In this document: positions 41,645-51,780 of the stretch, piece by piece
Layout: each line of letters begins with the position of its first letter
Position numbering within the stretch: position 1 is the first letter of the stretch
From: Stentor coeruleus
Lineage: Eukaryota > Ciliophora > Heterotrichea > Heterotrichida > Stentoridae
DNA length: 64,000 bases
Direction of reading: 5' to 3'
Assembly: GCA_001970955.1 (NCBI GenBank)
Contig: MPUH01000243.1
Span: forward strand, 1-64,000
Program-made: the position numbers and the translations under genes
The notes under the pieces: model-generated
Told to the model about the DNA's origin: nothing
Database searches by the model: none
Seen by the model: the letters and a program-made list of their open reading frames with translations, nothing else

Positions 41645-42613
41645 ATGGGTAACTATCTAGCAAAACCTAACACACACAAACGAACTATAACAGGGCAAAA
41701 CAGCTTCATACGTTTTGGAAGTTCCGAAATGCAAGGGTGGCGTCCATCAATGGAAGATGCTAAACTTATCAACCTTGCCCTAGATGAAAACACAATGATT
41801 TTTGGTATTTTCGATGGACATGGTGGCCGTGAGGTTTCAGAATATGTATCAAGACATTTCACTTATGAATTCCTGACTTGTTCACAATATAAAGCAAATG
41901 ATCTTCCAAATGCTTTAATCAGAACATTTTATCGAATGGATGAATTACTTTTAACCCAAGAAGGATTAAAAGAACTTACCCGAATATCAAAAAACCTTCC
42001 ATCAAATTACCCTGTTAAAGTAATAAAAGATATTTATATGAATAAAGGTTGTACAGCTATTGTTGTACTTATAAGAAACAATGAAATTTTTGTAGCTAAT
42101 GCAGGAGATAGTCGATGTGTTTTAAATAGAAATGGTATAGCTGTGAATTTATCTATTGATCATAAACCTTCATTAGAATATGAAAAGAAAAGGATTATTG
42201 AATCTGGAGCAAATATTATAGATGGAAGAATTAATAGAGGTTTGAATTTAACAAGGTCGATTGGTGATTTTAAATATAAAAATGTGCCTAATTTATCTAA
42301 GAATAAACAATCTGTGATTTGTGAACCAGAAATTGTCAGGGTACGTTTAGAAGATGGAGATAAGTTTTTAGTTATTGGGTGTGATGGAATATGGGAAAAG
42401 ATGGGATCACAGGATTGTGTTAATGCTGTTCAAGAAAAAATTGATAAAGGGATTGGACTTGGGATAGTTGCCGAAGAAATACTTGATAGTATTATCGCCC
42501 CTAAGGTCAATAATGGATTAGGATGTGATAATATGACTATTATAATAGTAGCTTTTTTGTGTTTGTGGATTATATTTATATATATTCATTTTTTCTTTAC
42601 GTTTTATAGGTGA
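41645..42613 (+). CDS. PP2C-type Ser/Thr phosphatase (PPM family) with hydrophobic tail
   Basis: This is a 322-residue intronless protein. The start at 41645 is the only ATG near the domain; it gives MGNYLAKP, as in human PPM1A/B, with Gly2 fit for N-myristoylation. All PPM motifs are present: GWRPSMEDA, FGIFDGHGGREV (metal Asp), GCTAIVV, NAGDSRCVL, NLTRSIGDFKYK, GCDGIWEKM and GCDNMTIIIVAF. The enzyme should be active. Where PPM proteins usually end just after NMT.I.V.F, this one continues with about 20 very hydrophobic residues (LCLWIIFIYIHFFFTFYR), either a tail anchor or a lost stop. The stop is TGA. Confidence 0.93.
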   Translation: MGNYLAKPNTHKRTITGQNSFIRFGSSEMQGWRPSMEDAKLINLALDENTMIFGIFDGHGGREVSEYVSRHFTYEFLTCSQYKANDLPNALIRTFYRMDELLLTQEGLKELTRISKNLPSNYPVKVIKDIYMNKGCTAIVVLIRNNEIFVANAGDSRCVLNRNGIAVNLSIDHKPSLEYEKKRIIESGANIIDGRINRGLNLTRSIGDFKYKNVPNLSKNKQSVICEPEIVRVRLEDGDKFLVIGCDGIWEKMGSQDCVNAVQEKIDKGIGLGIVAEEILDSIIAPKVNNGLGCDNMTIIIVAFLCLWIIFIYIHFFFTFYR

Positions 42614-42759
42614 TATTAATATTATAAATTTCTTATCCTTCCTGGGTATTAAAAATAAATAAACTTAGAAATGTGAATTTATATATAAATGAATATAGAT
42701 ATTATTTCCCATGTTATCTTATAAATAAACCACTATTTAATGTAAAATCTAAATAAAAC

Positions 42760-44160
42760 TTAAAGCAAAGACCTTTGTGCCATCATATCTATAAACTCTC
42801 TATAATCAATACACCCATCTCTATTTTTATCAATCTCCGAAATCATCAAATCAATATCATTAGTAGAGAGTTTATGGACAATATCCTGCCCATTAAGCAC
42901 CTCCCGCACTTCAGTTGTTGTGATAAAACCACTTTCATCCTTATCAAAATGCTTAAAAGCACTTTCTAAATATCCCGAATTAGAAAAACTCTTCCTCAAC
43001 AAACACCCAGTAAGAAACTCAGTATAATCAATATTCCCATTATCATTTATATCCAAATTACTTACAAGGATTTTCAAATTTTCATCAGTAACTTCAGGTG
43101 TTAGACTTTTAACAACATTTATTAGTTCTAATTTTGATATAACCCCATCTCCATTTACGTCGATATCTTTGAAATGTTTTCTTATACTTCTTATATCATA
43201 TTCTGTTAATTTTGAAGCGATGTACATAAGTGAAGCTTTTTTTATTGTATTCGATTGCATGAAATTTTTTAGACTGACTAATAAAGTTTGAGGAAGGTCT
43301 GGATATGGTGTAGGGATGCAGCCTTGAATCCATGGATGCATATAAGCTTGTTGGGCTGTAATTCTGTGAGATGGGTCTTTAGTTAACAATCTGCAAATAA
43401 GATCTTTGGCAAAGTCAGAAACATTTTTAAAGCCTGGTGGTCGGAATGTAAAGCATCCATTATAGACACTCATTAAGATCTCATTATTATCCTTACCATT
43501 GAAAGGAGGAGTTCCTGATAGAAGCATATAAAGAATAACTCCTAATGACCAACAGTCCACAATTTTTGTATAGTTACCAGACATCATTTCAGGGGCTAAA
43601 TAATAAGGTGTCCCAGTCAAATCATGTAATAAGTCTTCCTCTTTAATATGTGCACTTAAGCCAAAATCAATAATTTTCAATTCACTATTTTCATCCTCAG
43701 TCACATACAAACAATTCTCAGGCTTTAAATCTCTATGACAAATCCCATGATTATGACAATACATAATTGCTGATAGTAATTGCTTCATTATTGAAGCAGC
43801 CTGGGCTTCAGAAAATACACTTAACTTAACAAGTCTATCAAAAAGCTCTCCACCTCTACAATGTTCAAGTACCACAAAGCAAAGACGTTCATTTTCATAT
43901 GTTTCTATTATATTCACTATATTTGGATGATCAAGTTTTTTAAGGATTTCGATTTCGTTAACAAAAGTTTGGTAATCTTGGACACGGATTTTTTGGATGA
44001 CTTTTACAGCTCGTAAGGATAATGACCTTCTATCTTCAGCTAGAAACACTTTTCCATATGCCCCTGTCCCGATTTCTTTAGAAATAACGTAATCTGCGTT
44101 TATGTCAGTCGTTTTGGAAGATATGAACCACTCCCTCTCAATAACAACCTTTTTTTTCAT
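42760..44160 (-). CDS. Calcium-dependent protein kinase (CDPK)
   Basis: This is a 466-residue intronless protein. The kinase domain spans about 24-281: GTGAYGKVFLA, catalytic Lys in AVKVI, CHRDLKPEN, IDFGLSA, GTPYYLAPE and DCWSLGVILYMLLSG. A junction or autoinhibitory helix follows (about 300-325), then four EF-hands with intact calcium loops (DVNGDGVISKLE, DINDNGNIDYTE, DKDESGFITTTE, DKNRDGCIDYRE). This is the standard CDPK of plants, ciliates and apicomplexans, activated directly by calcium. The N-terminus (MKKKVV) has no lipid signal, so it is likely cytosolic. Confidence 0.96.
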   Translation of the reverse strand: MKKKVVIEREWFISSKTTDINADYVISKEIGTGAYGKVFLAEDRRSLSLRAVKVIQKIRVQDYQTFVNEIEILKKLDHPNIVNIIETYENERLCFVVLEHCRGGELFDRLVKLSVFSEAQAASIMKQLLSAIMYCHNHGICHRDLKPENCLYVTEDENSELKIIDFGLSAHIKEEDLLHDLTGTPYYLAPEMMSGNYTKIVDCWSLGVILYMLLSGTPPFNGKDNNEILMSVYNGCFTFRPPGFKNVSDFAKDLICRLLTKDPSHRITAQQAYMHPWIQGCIPTPYPDLPQTLLVSLKNFMQSNTIKKASLMYIASKLTEYDIRSIRKHFKDIDVNGDGVISKLELINVVKSLTPEVTDENLKILVSNLDINDNGNIDYTEFLTGCLLRKSFSNSGYLESAFKHFDKDESGFITTTEVREVLNGQDIVHKLSTNDIDLMISEIDKNRDGCIDYREFIDMMAQRSLL

Positions 44161-44596
44161 ATTATTATATGGAAAGTTTAAGAGATAGAATAGTTTGGAA
44201 AATATAAATCATTCCAATAGAAATTATAAGGGAATTTTGTTTGTGATTTAGAAAATAATTAGAGGTTTCGTATAATTTCTTTGGTGATATTCAATGCTTA
44301 ATTATAGGATAATTTGTCTAGTTCGACTTGATACGTGGATATTGTTTGTGAATATTAAATACCCATATAGTTTTTATACAAATAAACTATTCTCCCAAAA
44401 AAAAGCATCAAATTCCTCATACAAAAAATGAATAATTTCATAAACCTCAACTTCGCTTAATTCTTTTATCTCAATCAAACCTTAAACTTATTTTTCATAT
44501 ATCCAGAAACCAGAACATCTACTATACTCAAACATATGATAAACCATATATTATAATTATTACAGCAATGACCATAAATCTAATAAGAATAACTAC
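44161..44596. other. Intergenic... lower-coordinate flank of CDPK start to next gene's 3' end
   Basis: This is the 5' flank of the CDPK and the 3' flank of the next minus-strand gene. No gene seen. Weakly G-rich on + to about 44330, then C-rich to the next gene. Confidence 0.45.
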
Positions 44597-45160
44597 TTAA
44601 CGCTGGCTTGCAATCCAATACTTCTGTTTATTCGAATATTTTCTCTTTTGATTAAAAAAATCCTCCTTACTAGAATCCGGCCTGTCTGTTCTCATCATAA
44701 TCTCAAGTTCCTCTCTAGTCTGCGGTATATACTCCCCACGTTCTCTTCTAGACTTCAAATAACTATGAAGTTTTTTCTGCATATTAAAATGCCTTAACAA
44801 CTCATTTACATCAGAAGTATTAACTTGAGCCACTTGAGCTACTTCACTTTTTGCTTCACCTGAAATTTTTTCATTCATTACAAGCTCTTCGTCTTTGAAG
44901 GAACTGAGAATTTTTTTTTGCTTTTCTAATTCGATTTCCTCAGGCTGGGCTTCTGTAAAGAGTTTTCGGAAAAAATTCCTTTCTTTTCTATCTTGAGTGA
45001 AAAGTTCTTTTTTGAAATCTTTGAGTGTGTAGATTTCTTTTTTAGATAGATCATCCATCATAAGACGAAATTGCTCTTTTTGTTTTTTGAGCTCTTGTTC
45101 TTGTTTACGCTCAGTGAAGCTTCGTACGTATCTAATAGGGAACCTACGGAATATAAGCAT
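44597..45160 (-). CDS. Probable mitochondrial protein, unrecognised
   Basis: This is a 187-residue intronless protein. The first 16 residues (MLIFRRFPIRYVRSFT) are basic and hydrophobic with no acid, like a mitochondrial presequence. The rest is helical and charged (YTLKDFKKELFTQDRKERNF, LHSYLKSRRERGEYIPQTRE). No sure family; a mitochondrial ribosomal or respiratory assembly protein is possible. The presequence shares RFPIR with the unrelated small protein at 63266-63553. Confidence 0.65.
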   Translation of the reverse strand: MLIFRRFPIRYVRSFTERKQEQELKKQKEQFRLMMDDLSKKEIYTLKDFKKELFTQDRKERNFFRKLFTEAQPEEIELEKQKKILSSFKDEELVMNEKISGEAKSEVAQVAQVNTSDVNELLRHFNMQKKLHSYLKSRRERGEYIPQTREELEIMMRTDRPDSSKEDFFNQKRKYSNKQKYWIASQR

Positions 45161-45966
45161 TTATATTACTGTGGTAGAAAAATGTGAGATTTAATTTGGA
45201 AGAGTTTTAGTTGTAGTTGGGGATAGATTTAGGAGATCGGATTTTTTTGGAAGGGAGGCTGAGATGGAAGAGGATGAGTGAGGTTGATGGGAAATATAAA
45301 ATGTTTTTGATGGGATAAATATTGGATTACAGGTAATTTAAAATTAAGTATTGGATTTAAGATAATAAGTTTTTGCGTTTTTGGAGAGGTAGGTTGTAAG
45401 AGTTTATAGAAAATTAATTAAGTTAATTAGTTATGAGATATGCATGAAAAAATGCCTAAATATTTTTTGTATTTTTTTAAAGTCAGAAACTTAGCTAATG
45501 TAATAGGATAACATTGATAATTAATACCACTTTCTAGAAAATATAAGTTTAAAGAAATATATTACTTAAGCAGGTATAGAGTACTAATATTTAAAATAAC
45601 TAAATGGAAATAAAATTTATAAAATAAACCTAGAAATAAACCTTGAAATAAACTTTTATCAATCATAGTTTTCAAAATTTTAAGTAATAGCATAAAAAAT
45701 CTTATAAACAGTTTCCAAAATCTCATTCAATTTTTTCTCATAAACAATCCTACCTTCTATCTATTCCAACCCACACTTTAATCAAACAGGCTTCTAACCC
45801 AACACATTTTATATCGCAAATCCAACATCAAAATATCCATTTTTTTTATAAAACCAAGCCAGCATTATAAAAATTTTATTTTTTCATTCGAAACTTCACT
45901 TTATTTTCAAATTATTATAACTTTTTTCAATCGCACAATAAATCACCCTTAAATTTAACATATAAT
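45161..45966. promoter_or_regulatory. Divergent intergenic region, 806 bp
   Basis: No gene seen. G-rich on + to about 45420, AT-rich in the middle, C-rich from about 45690 to 45960. Confidence 0.5.
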
Positions 45967-47235
45967 ATGAAGTTGTTGATATCCTTAACAATCCTCATGC
46001 TGCTACTAGTAAATATATCCTTACTAATCTCAGCTTTCACAACAAAAAGTTGGTCAATTATAAAATCTCATAAAACCCTTGGCCTCTTTTCTTGTACTGA
46101 CTGTGACGAGTTACAAGACAACTGGAATTTTGAATGCTTAGCCCGTAGCATATGTGAAAATGAAAACAAAATTGGTGACTGCAACTTATATAAAGACCTT
46201 TACAAAGGAAGCTTCGCATTTCTTATCTTTGAATTTGCGTCTTTACTTATGTCAATTTTATTCGTAGAAAAACTTATACTAATTATCCTCAAATTCCCTT
46301 CAGGTTCTTCCATATCCATATTAGGAATCCCAATAGCCATGTTTGTATTTCATTTGTTAGGAACATTTATATGGTTTGGGTATACTGAAGCTGGGACTAG
46401 TTGTTCAAATGAAAAAGATTTAGAAAAAAGACCATCTATATGTATAAGCTCAGGGGCTAGTATTATAATAGCAAACTGTATTCTTATAGGAATAACTCTT
46501 GGAATTTTTATATACGCGTTTATGAATTCTGAAATAAAAGAAGAAGTGCATTATATACAAAAACCATTTCTTTGGATCTCAGGAACTATTTGGTTATATA
46601 CATCATTAATTTTTGCTTTCATAACTCTAACTTTAAACCTCGCTTCATTAACCGTTAAAGATTGGGTTAAGTCAGAAAACTATTCTGGAAGTCTTTTACG
46701 ATGTTCTAATTGTGATATTATAGAATGGATGAGTTGGTCCTGTCTACAAGGTACAGCTTGTAGCGCTAATAATGACTCATATGATTGTCAAAAATATACA
46801 AAATTTGCTTTAGCTTCAGAATCTTTTCTATCTTTACAAGGATTTTCTTTAATACTTTTTGCTTTATATTTACAATGTCTTACTGCTTTTGTTAAAAAAA
46901 GAGAATATGGGTGGAAGTATTTGAATTATGTATGAAATATTTAGGGATATTCAATTTTACTTGTGATTTTTAATGTTACGAGTGTTATTGTGTGGTTTGG
47001 ATATAGTGAAGGGGTTATTAATAATGATTGTTTGGATGGGGAGATTTGTGTTAAGGCTGGACCAGAGCTGGCGATTGCATCGAATTTTACGTTGGTACCT
47101 TCGGTTGGAATTTTTTTGATTTTATATTGTAGGAGATGTGAGAGGATTGAATCTGTAGATGAAATTTCTCTTAAGGATAGTACTGTGTTGAGCCCAGTTC
47201 AAGGAATTATGGAAGTTAAGATTAAGGATTTATGA
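45967..47235 (+). CDS. Eight-TM protein made of two four-TM claudin-like units, one intron
   Basis: Exons 45967-46929 and 46945-47235 join across GTATGAAATATTTAG (phase 0, TGA) to give 417 residues with eight TM helices. The two halves are a tandem duplication. Each has a TM helix, an extracellular loop with W, C..C and W..C patterns (LFSCTDCDELQDNWNFEC; LRCSNCDIIEWMSWSC), then helices, and later the shared FIWFGYTE / VIVWFGYSE before TM4. The layout resembles claudin/PMP22/Sur7-type four-TM proteins, but the family is not certain. The second half of unit 2 is missed without splicing. Probably plasma membrane. Confidence 0.78.
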
Positions 47236-47472
47236 TAAAAAATTTAAATGTCTGAGTTTATGATTTTGTAACAATCATATATTATAATCTCATTCAATAT
47301 AAAATGCTTTTATAAACTTAATAATTAATAAATCATAAAATAAAATCCATTATATATCACATATAATCATTATCTCATTATAAACTTTACTTATATTAAT
47401 ATCTAAACCAAAACCAAACTATAATTAACTCAGCACCTTAAATTTACTTATAAATAATAACATTCTATTAAA

Positions 47473-50400
47473 TTATAATTCTAATTGAATAAGTTCTCCA
47501 GCAAGTTCAGATAAAATCATATCCGCAAGGTCCATTTTAACTTGTGTTTCTTCAAATTCATAATCAACCCAAATCCACTCATTATCCGCGATCTCTTTTT
47601 TAATAGCATAAGCCACAGTTTCTTCTCTAATATCTTGAAGTAATTCTTCATCTAAATGCCCATTTGACAAGATCATTTCTTCAGTAGCAATTTTTCCAAC
47701 TTCACATCGAGCGAGATCTTCAATTTCAGTTATAACATTTTCTATTATTTCCTGTGTTGATTTTCTAGGTCCTGTAAAAATTCTTGTTGTATCACTCCAT
47801 ATCATAGGAACTCCACGTGTTCCATAAGGTCTATATTTTTGTAATAACTCATCAGCAACAGTAAGGATCATAATTTTATGTATCCTATCAGCTTTGTTTA
47901 TAAATCTTTGTGTTGATACTATATCTTCGCTTCCACATTCATCAAAGATATTTTCAACTATCGCAGGGATGTTCAAAATAGCTGGATAAGTTCCTCTATC
48001 AACTACATTTCCCAAGTCAAGTTCATGTATTTGGGTAAGATTTTCTAATGGGTTCCTAGTAATCCCTTTTATAAGTTCATCTTCAATAGAAAGAATATCA
48101 ACATTCCCTAATACATCCTTAATAAAATTCCTAACAAAATTAGGGTTAGTTTCAATTCTTGGATCTGACGAAATTATTGGGTTAATATTCTGAGGTAGAT
48201 TTCCAAGGTTAAGTAAAGGTAAACCTTGTAATCCACGTCTATTATTAGGAGTTGAAGAATTCAATAAAGATTCTAAAGAAATATTGCAATCATCAACATC
48301 TAAAAACATAAGCGGAGCAGATGGTCTTGCTGGTAAAGGCGATACTGATCCTTCACCATTAATAATTTTCTTATTATCTGTAAACACTGGACTTATCATA
48401 TCAGGAAAATTCATCGACTCAAGGAAAATTGGACTTAACATAGGATTATCTATATTCATAATATCCCCTATTGATATTGTTTTCAATTTAGTCTCTTTAA
48501 CTTCAGTTAATATCTGAGGTCCTTTTTCAATCTTATCATTTTCAAGCTTCTTATCTTTACTTTCTTCAGCTATTTTTCTCATCTCATCTTCAGCTTTTTT
48601 CTTTTTCTTACTTTCTTCAAGTTTTTTCCTTATCTCATCGTTAATTTTTTTCTTATCATTTTTTTCTTCTTCTATAAAATTTTTCTCTTCTACTTTTTTC
48701 TTCATAGGTTGTATACTAATATCTGTATCTTCAATATGAATTCCCATATTTCGCTTAGGTTTTTCCTGTTGACTTATATTATCATTTATACTAAAAGCTG
48801 TTTGAGATAATGTCGAAACTGTTGGCACAGAAGGATTTTCAGCTTCTAATTCTTTATTAATAATAGAATTTGCTTCTTTTAATATACTCTCAAGTTCTTG
48901 TTTTGGTAATGTTGAATTAAGGTTTGTTTCTTCGATAATTTTATTTATAACATCTTTTTTATCTTTTATGGTATTAGAAAACTCAATAATTTCTCCTGTG
49001 TCCATTTTTTCTATTAGGGCAGTTTCTATGTTGTCAATATTTTCTTTGAAGAGTTTTGTAAATTGTTCATATCTTTGGGAGATTGTACGTGATAGAAGTT
49101 CTTCGAATTGGGTGTTGTGTCCCATAACTTCAGCTAGGGATTGTAAATCTTCAAGTTCTTTTTCTTTTAGATATTCTAAACTGAGTAGTTGGGCTTTTCT
49201 CCAACCGATTTGGTCTTTTATCATGTCTTGGTATGTGTTTTGAGAAGATTTTGATATATTACGGCTTTGTAGATGATTTCGAAATGCTCTTTGTATTGTT
49301 GTTGCGGCAAAATGAAGTTTGGACCTTGAGTATTTTGGGGAAGGATCTTGTTTATGGATGATTTTAAGGGTTTTATCTTCAGTTTTATTTTTTTGGTTAT
49401 CGGTGAATTTATTTTTTATAATTATTTCTTCTTCTTTTAATAAAGCTTTGTGAGGCTTATGTTCTGGTTTTAGAGGTTTTAAGTTCTCGTCAGATAGGAT
49501 TTTATTTTTTATACTTTCTGGAGTTGGGGATATTATGTGAGGTTTCTGGTCTTTTTCTATAAACTTTTTAGGAGGTTTGTCAGATTCAATAGTTTTAAGG
49601 TTGGTTTTTCCAGCATGGGGAATTTTCTCATCAGATTTTTCTGTTTTTTTATGGTCATTCGAAAATTTTCCCATGTTTTTTTGGTGGTCATCAAATTTCT
49701 CTGTTCTACTTTTGCTTTCTGGTTTTTGTTCTGCAATAGCAAACCTTCTTTCCAAAGGTTTTTCATAATCATTTTTATAATCCTCATAAAACTCTTTAGG
49801 TTCATTTAAATTCTCTTTATGATCTCTAAAGTCTTCAGAGTCTGAATCCTCATAATCCAAATCATGATAATCTTCAAGGCTTGAAAACTCTTCACTATTC
49901 TTATCTTCAAATTCATATTTATACAACTTTGGGTTTATGTCTATAGGATTTTCATTAGTTTGTGGTTCAGGGGAAATAGCAAGTTCATCTGTGTCTATCA
50001 AACTTATATTTCTTTTAACTTTAACCCTAGTATTTCTAAGTTTTTTCTGAGCTTCATCATGCTCAGTTTCACTATAGTCATTTTCTATAGCATTTGAACT
50101 TTCTCGAAATGTGCTGATTTTTTTCGATGAAACTCGTTCCCCATTGTTGATTAAATTACCTTCATAAGGTCTGAATTCTGCAGTAAAATACTCTTTTCCA
50201 ACACTGTTACTTCTCATATTCTTCATTGTCTTAGGGTTCTCTTTAACCGGCCTTCTTGATGAAATCGATCTATATTTGCTTTTTTTATTTTTTAAACTTA
50301 ACAACATCTGCACAAGCTTATCTTTTTTAGGTCTAGAGATTACCTGTGTGTTTTGTGGGGTAACTTTCCTCTTTTTAAACTTTTGCAAATTCAGCTGGCG

Positions 50401-50955
50401 GATTAATTTATTCTGATGCTCCTGTTCCAGCTTCTTGATTTCACTCATAACAATTTTCTGTTGTATTTCCTTTTCCTTAGTGATTTTGATTTTCTTAGCT
50501 TTTTTCAAAGAACTTTTAATGATATGTTCAACTCGGCTTGGACTAGTATTCTTAGCACTAAGGACTTTTTGTGATAGTTCTAATTTATTCTTTAAAGAAT
50601 GTTCCAAATTAGACTGAGCTCTACTTTTATCATTGCGCTTTGTTGATTTTTCTGTATCCGAATAATGTACTCCGGCAGGTAGGTTTTGCAAGACAATTTT
50701 TTTCTTAGTATTTTTTGTAGACCTTTTCGGGCTTAAGCAGTTCATTTTACAAGTCGACAAGGACTGTTTTTTAAACAATGGGGGTTTTTTAGTACTATTC
50801 AGTTTAGGTTCAAAAATTTCTTCGTTTTTCATGTTCTTTGTTTCGACTGGGTTTTTACGTTTCGCTGACAGGGATTTTTTTTTGCTACTTTTTTTCCTTT
50901 TGCTTCTGAGATCTTGGATTTCATGAATTTCTCTAGTCAGACGGCCTTTTAGCAT
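47473..50955 (-). CDS. Large IQ-motif protein, possible CAP350/DUF4378-like C-terminus
   Basis: This is a 1160-residue intronless protein. The N-terminal half is very basic (KKSSKKKSLSAKRK) and disordered. An IQ motif (AATTIQRAFRNHLQSRN) lies near residue 550. A Lys/Glu helix occupies about 770-830. A globular acidic helical C-terminus (about 1000-1160, with NEWIWVDYEFEETQVKMDLA and DMILSELAGELIQ) resembles the DUF4378 end of CAP350/TRM-type microtubule and centrosome proteins. A basal-body or cortical microtubule role is inferred. The domain call is tentative; the gene itself is sure. Confidence 0.7.
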   Translation of the reverse strand: MLKGRLTREIHEIQDLRSKRKKSSKKKSLSAKRKNPVETKNMKNEEIFEPKLNSTKKPPLFKKQSLSTCKMNCLSPKRSTKNTKKKIVLQNLPAGVHYSDTEKSTKRNDKSRAQSNLEHSLKNKLELSQKVLSAKNTSPSRVEHIIKSSLKKAKKIKITKEKEIQQKIVMSEIKKLEQEHQNKLIRQLNLQKFKKRKVTPQNTQVISRPKKDKLVQMLLSLKNKKSKYRSISSRRPVKENPKTMKNMRSNSVGKEYFTAEFRPYEGNLINNGERVSSKKISTFRESSNAIENDYSETEHDEAQKKLRNTRVKVKRNISLIDTDELAISPEPQTNENPIDINPKLYKYEFEDKNSEEFSSLEDYHDLDYEDSDSEDFRDHKENLNEPKEFYEDYKNDYEKPLERRFAIAEQKPESKSRTEKFDDHQKNMGKFSNDHKKTEKSDEKIPHAGKTNLKTIESDKPPKKFIEKDQKPHIISPTPESIKNKILSDENLKPLKPEHKPHKALLKEEEIIIKNKFTDNQKNKTEDKTLKIIHKQDPSPKYSRSKLHFAATTIQRAFRNHLQSRNISKSSQNTYQDMIKDQIGWRKAQLLSLEYLKEKELEDLQSLAEVMGHNTQFEELLSRTISQRYEQFTKLFKENIDNIETALIEKMDTGEIIEFSNTIKDKKDVINKIIEETNLNSTLPKQELESILKEANSIINKELEAENPSVPTVSTLSQTAFSINDNISQQEKPKRNMGIHIEDTDISIQPMKKKVEEKNFIEEEKNDKKKINDEIRKKLEESKKKKKAEDEMRKIAEESKDKKLENDKIEKGPQILTEVKETKLKTISIGDIMNIDNPMLSPIFLESMNFPDMISPVFTDNKKIINGEGSVSPLPARPSAPLMFLDVDDCNISLESLLNSSTPNNRRGLQGLPLLNLGNLPQNINPIISSDPRIETNPNFVRNFIKDVLGNVDILSIEDELIKGITRNPLENLTQIHELDLGNVVDRGTYPAILNIPAIVENIFDECGSEDIVSTQRFINKADRIHKIMILTVADELLQKYRPYGTRGVPMIWSDTTRIFTGPRKSTQEIIENVITEIEDLARCEVGKIATEEMILSNGHLDEELLQDIREETVAYAIKKEIADNEWIWVDYEFEETQVKMDLADMILSELAGELIQLEL

Positions 50956-51011
50956 TTTTAAATTACTTGGAAAAAATATGAAAAAAAGTAAGAATTGATT
51001 ATATAATAATA
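50956..51011. promoter_or_regulatory. 56-bp bidirectional promoter (IQ protein / MGSC small protein)
   Basis: This is all the DNA between two divergent ATGs. AT-rich, with ATATAATAATA beside the right start. Confidence 0.5.
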
Positions 51012-51212
51012 ATGGGAAGTTGTCAAGGGATTATGAAGAAAGGTTGGAATGTGAGGAAAAATGCTAAGGAAAAGACTAGTGCTGGAGAGATGAAAAGTAA
51101 AAATGCTTTGGTGTTTGTGGCGAATGGACCTGAAGGAAGATCTGGACCGGTGAGTTTTGATCAGGACCATCCTTTGGCTGGGTATGTGTTTCCTCGAACA
51201 ATTGTTCAATAA
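51012..51212 (+). CDS. 66-residue protein with predicted double lipidation
   Basis: It starts MGSCQGIMKKGW: Gly2 for N-myristoylation, Cys4 for palmitoylation, then a basic patch that would aid membrane binding. The C-terminal half (VFVANGPEGRSGPVSFDQDH) is Gly/Pro-rich. No family known to me. Supporting it as a real gene are the AT-only start context, the strongly G-rich 3' flank, and the lipidation signature being in the right place by chance only rarely. The antisense frame over the same stretch is judged a shadow. Confidence 0.6.
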   Translation: MGSCQGIMKKGWNVRKNAKEKTSAGEMKSKNALVFVANGPEGRSGPVSFDQDHPLAGYVFPRTIVQ

Positions 51213-51780
51213 GAGTATATTGTTGTATAGTATATAAATAATTTGTAGGGTAAAAAAAACTAGGGTTTTATTAGGAGAGGTTTTTGATGAGAAGTTGTAG
51301 ATATTGGAGAGAGAAAAAAATGTGACAATGGTAAAAGTCGTTAATTATAGTTAATTTTAGGTTGATATAGGAGGATATGGAGATTATAGGATTATTATTG
51401 GCTAGTAAATGGATTATGGGTAGTTGAATGAATATGATTATAAGATAAAAGGTTTGAGTTTTATGATGAGTTTATTCAAGGTTTTGAAAGCTTTGAAAGT
51501 CTAAAGGGAGTTTTTGTGAAGTTATGATAGTTTTGGTTCGGGGGAAATTTTTGAGACTATGGGTTTTTATTATTTTTTATAGTTTACTGCTTTTAATTTA
51601 GTTGATACTTAGATTTATCTTGCATACAGATTCTATGTTGTTAAATTAACTACCTTGTCTTTTGATAATACATGCAGACTAAATATCTGCAACACTTAAT
51701 AAAAATTATTATTAACTTATTTATCATTCCATCATACAAATTTCTAAAACCTCTCCAATAACCATATCATTATAAAAACA
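51213..51780. other. Convergent intergenic region, 568 bp
   Basis: Strongly G-rich on + to about 51560, then C-rich from about 51640 to the BEACH gene stop. No gene seen. Confidence 0.5.

Noticed and set aside
50958-51209. 83-codon minus-strand frame opposite the MGSC protein
   Set aside because: It covers the bidirectional promoter and ends in a Tyr/Phe run. The + frame has a lipidation signal and a matching G-rich 3' flank.
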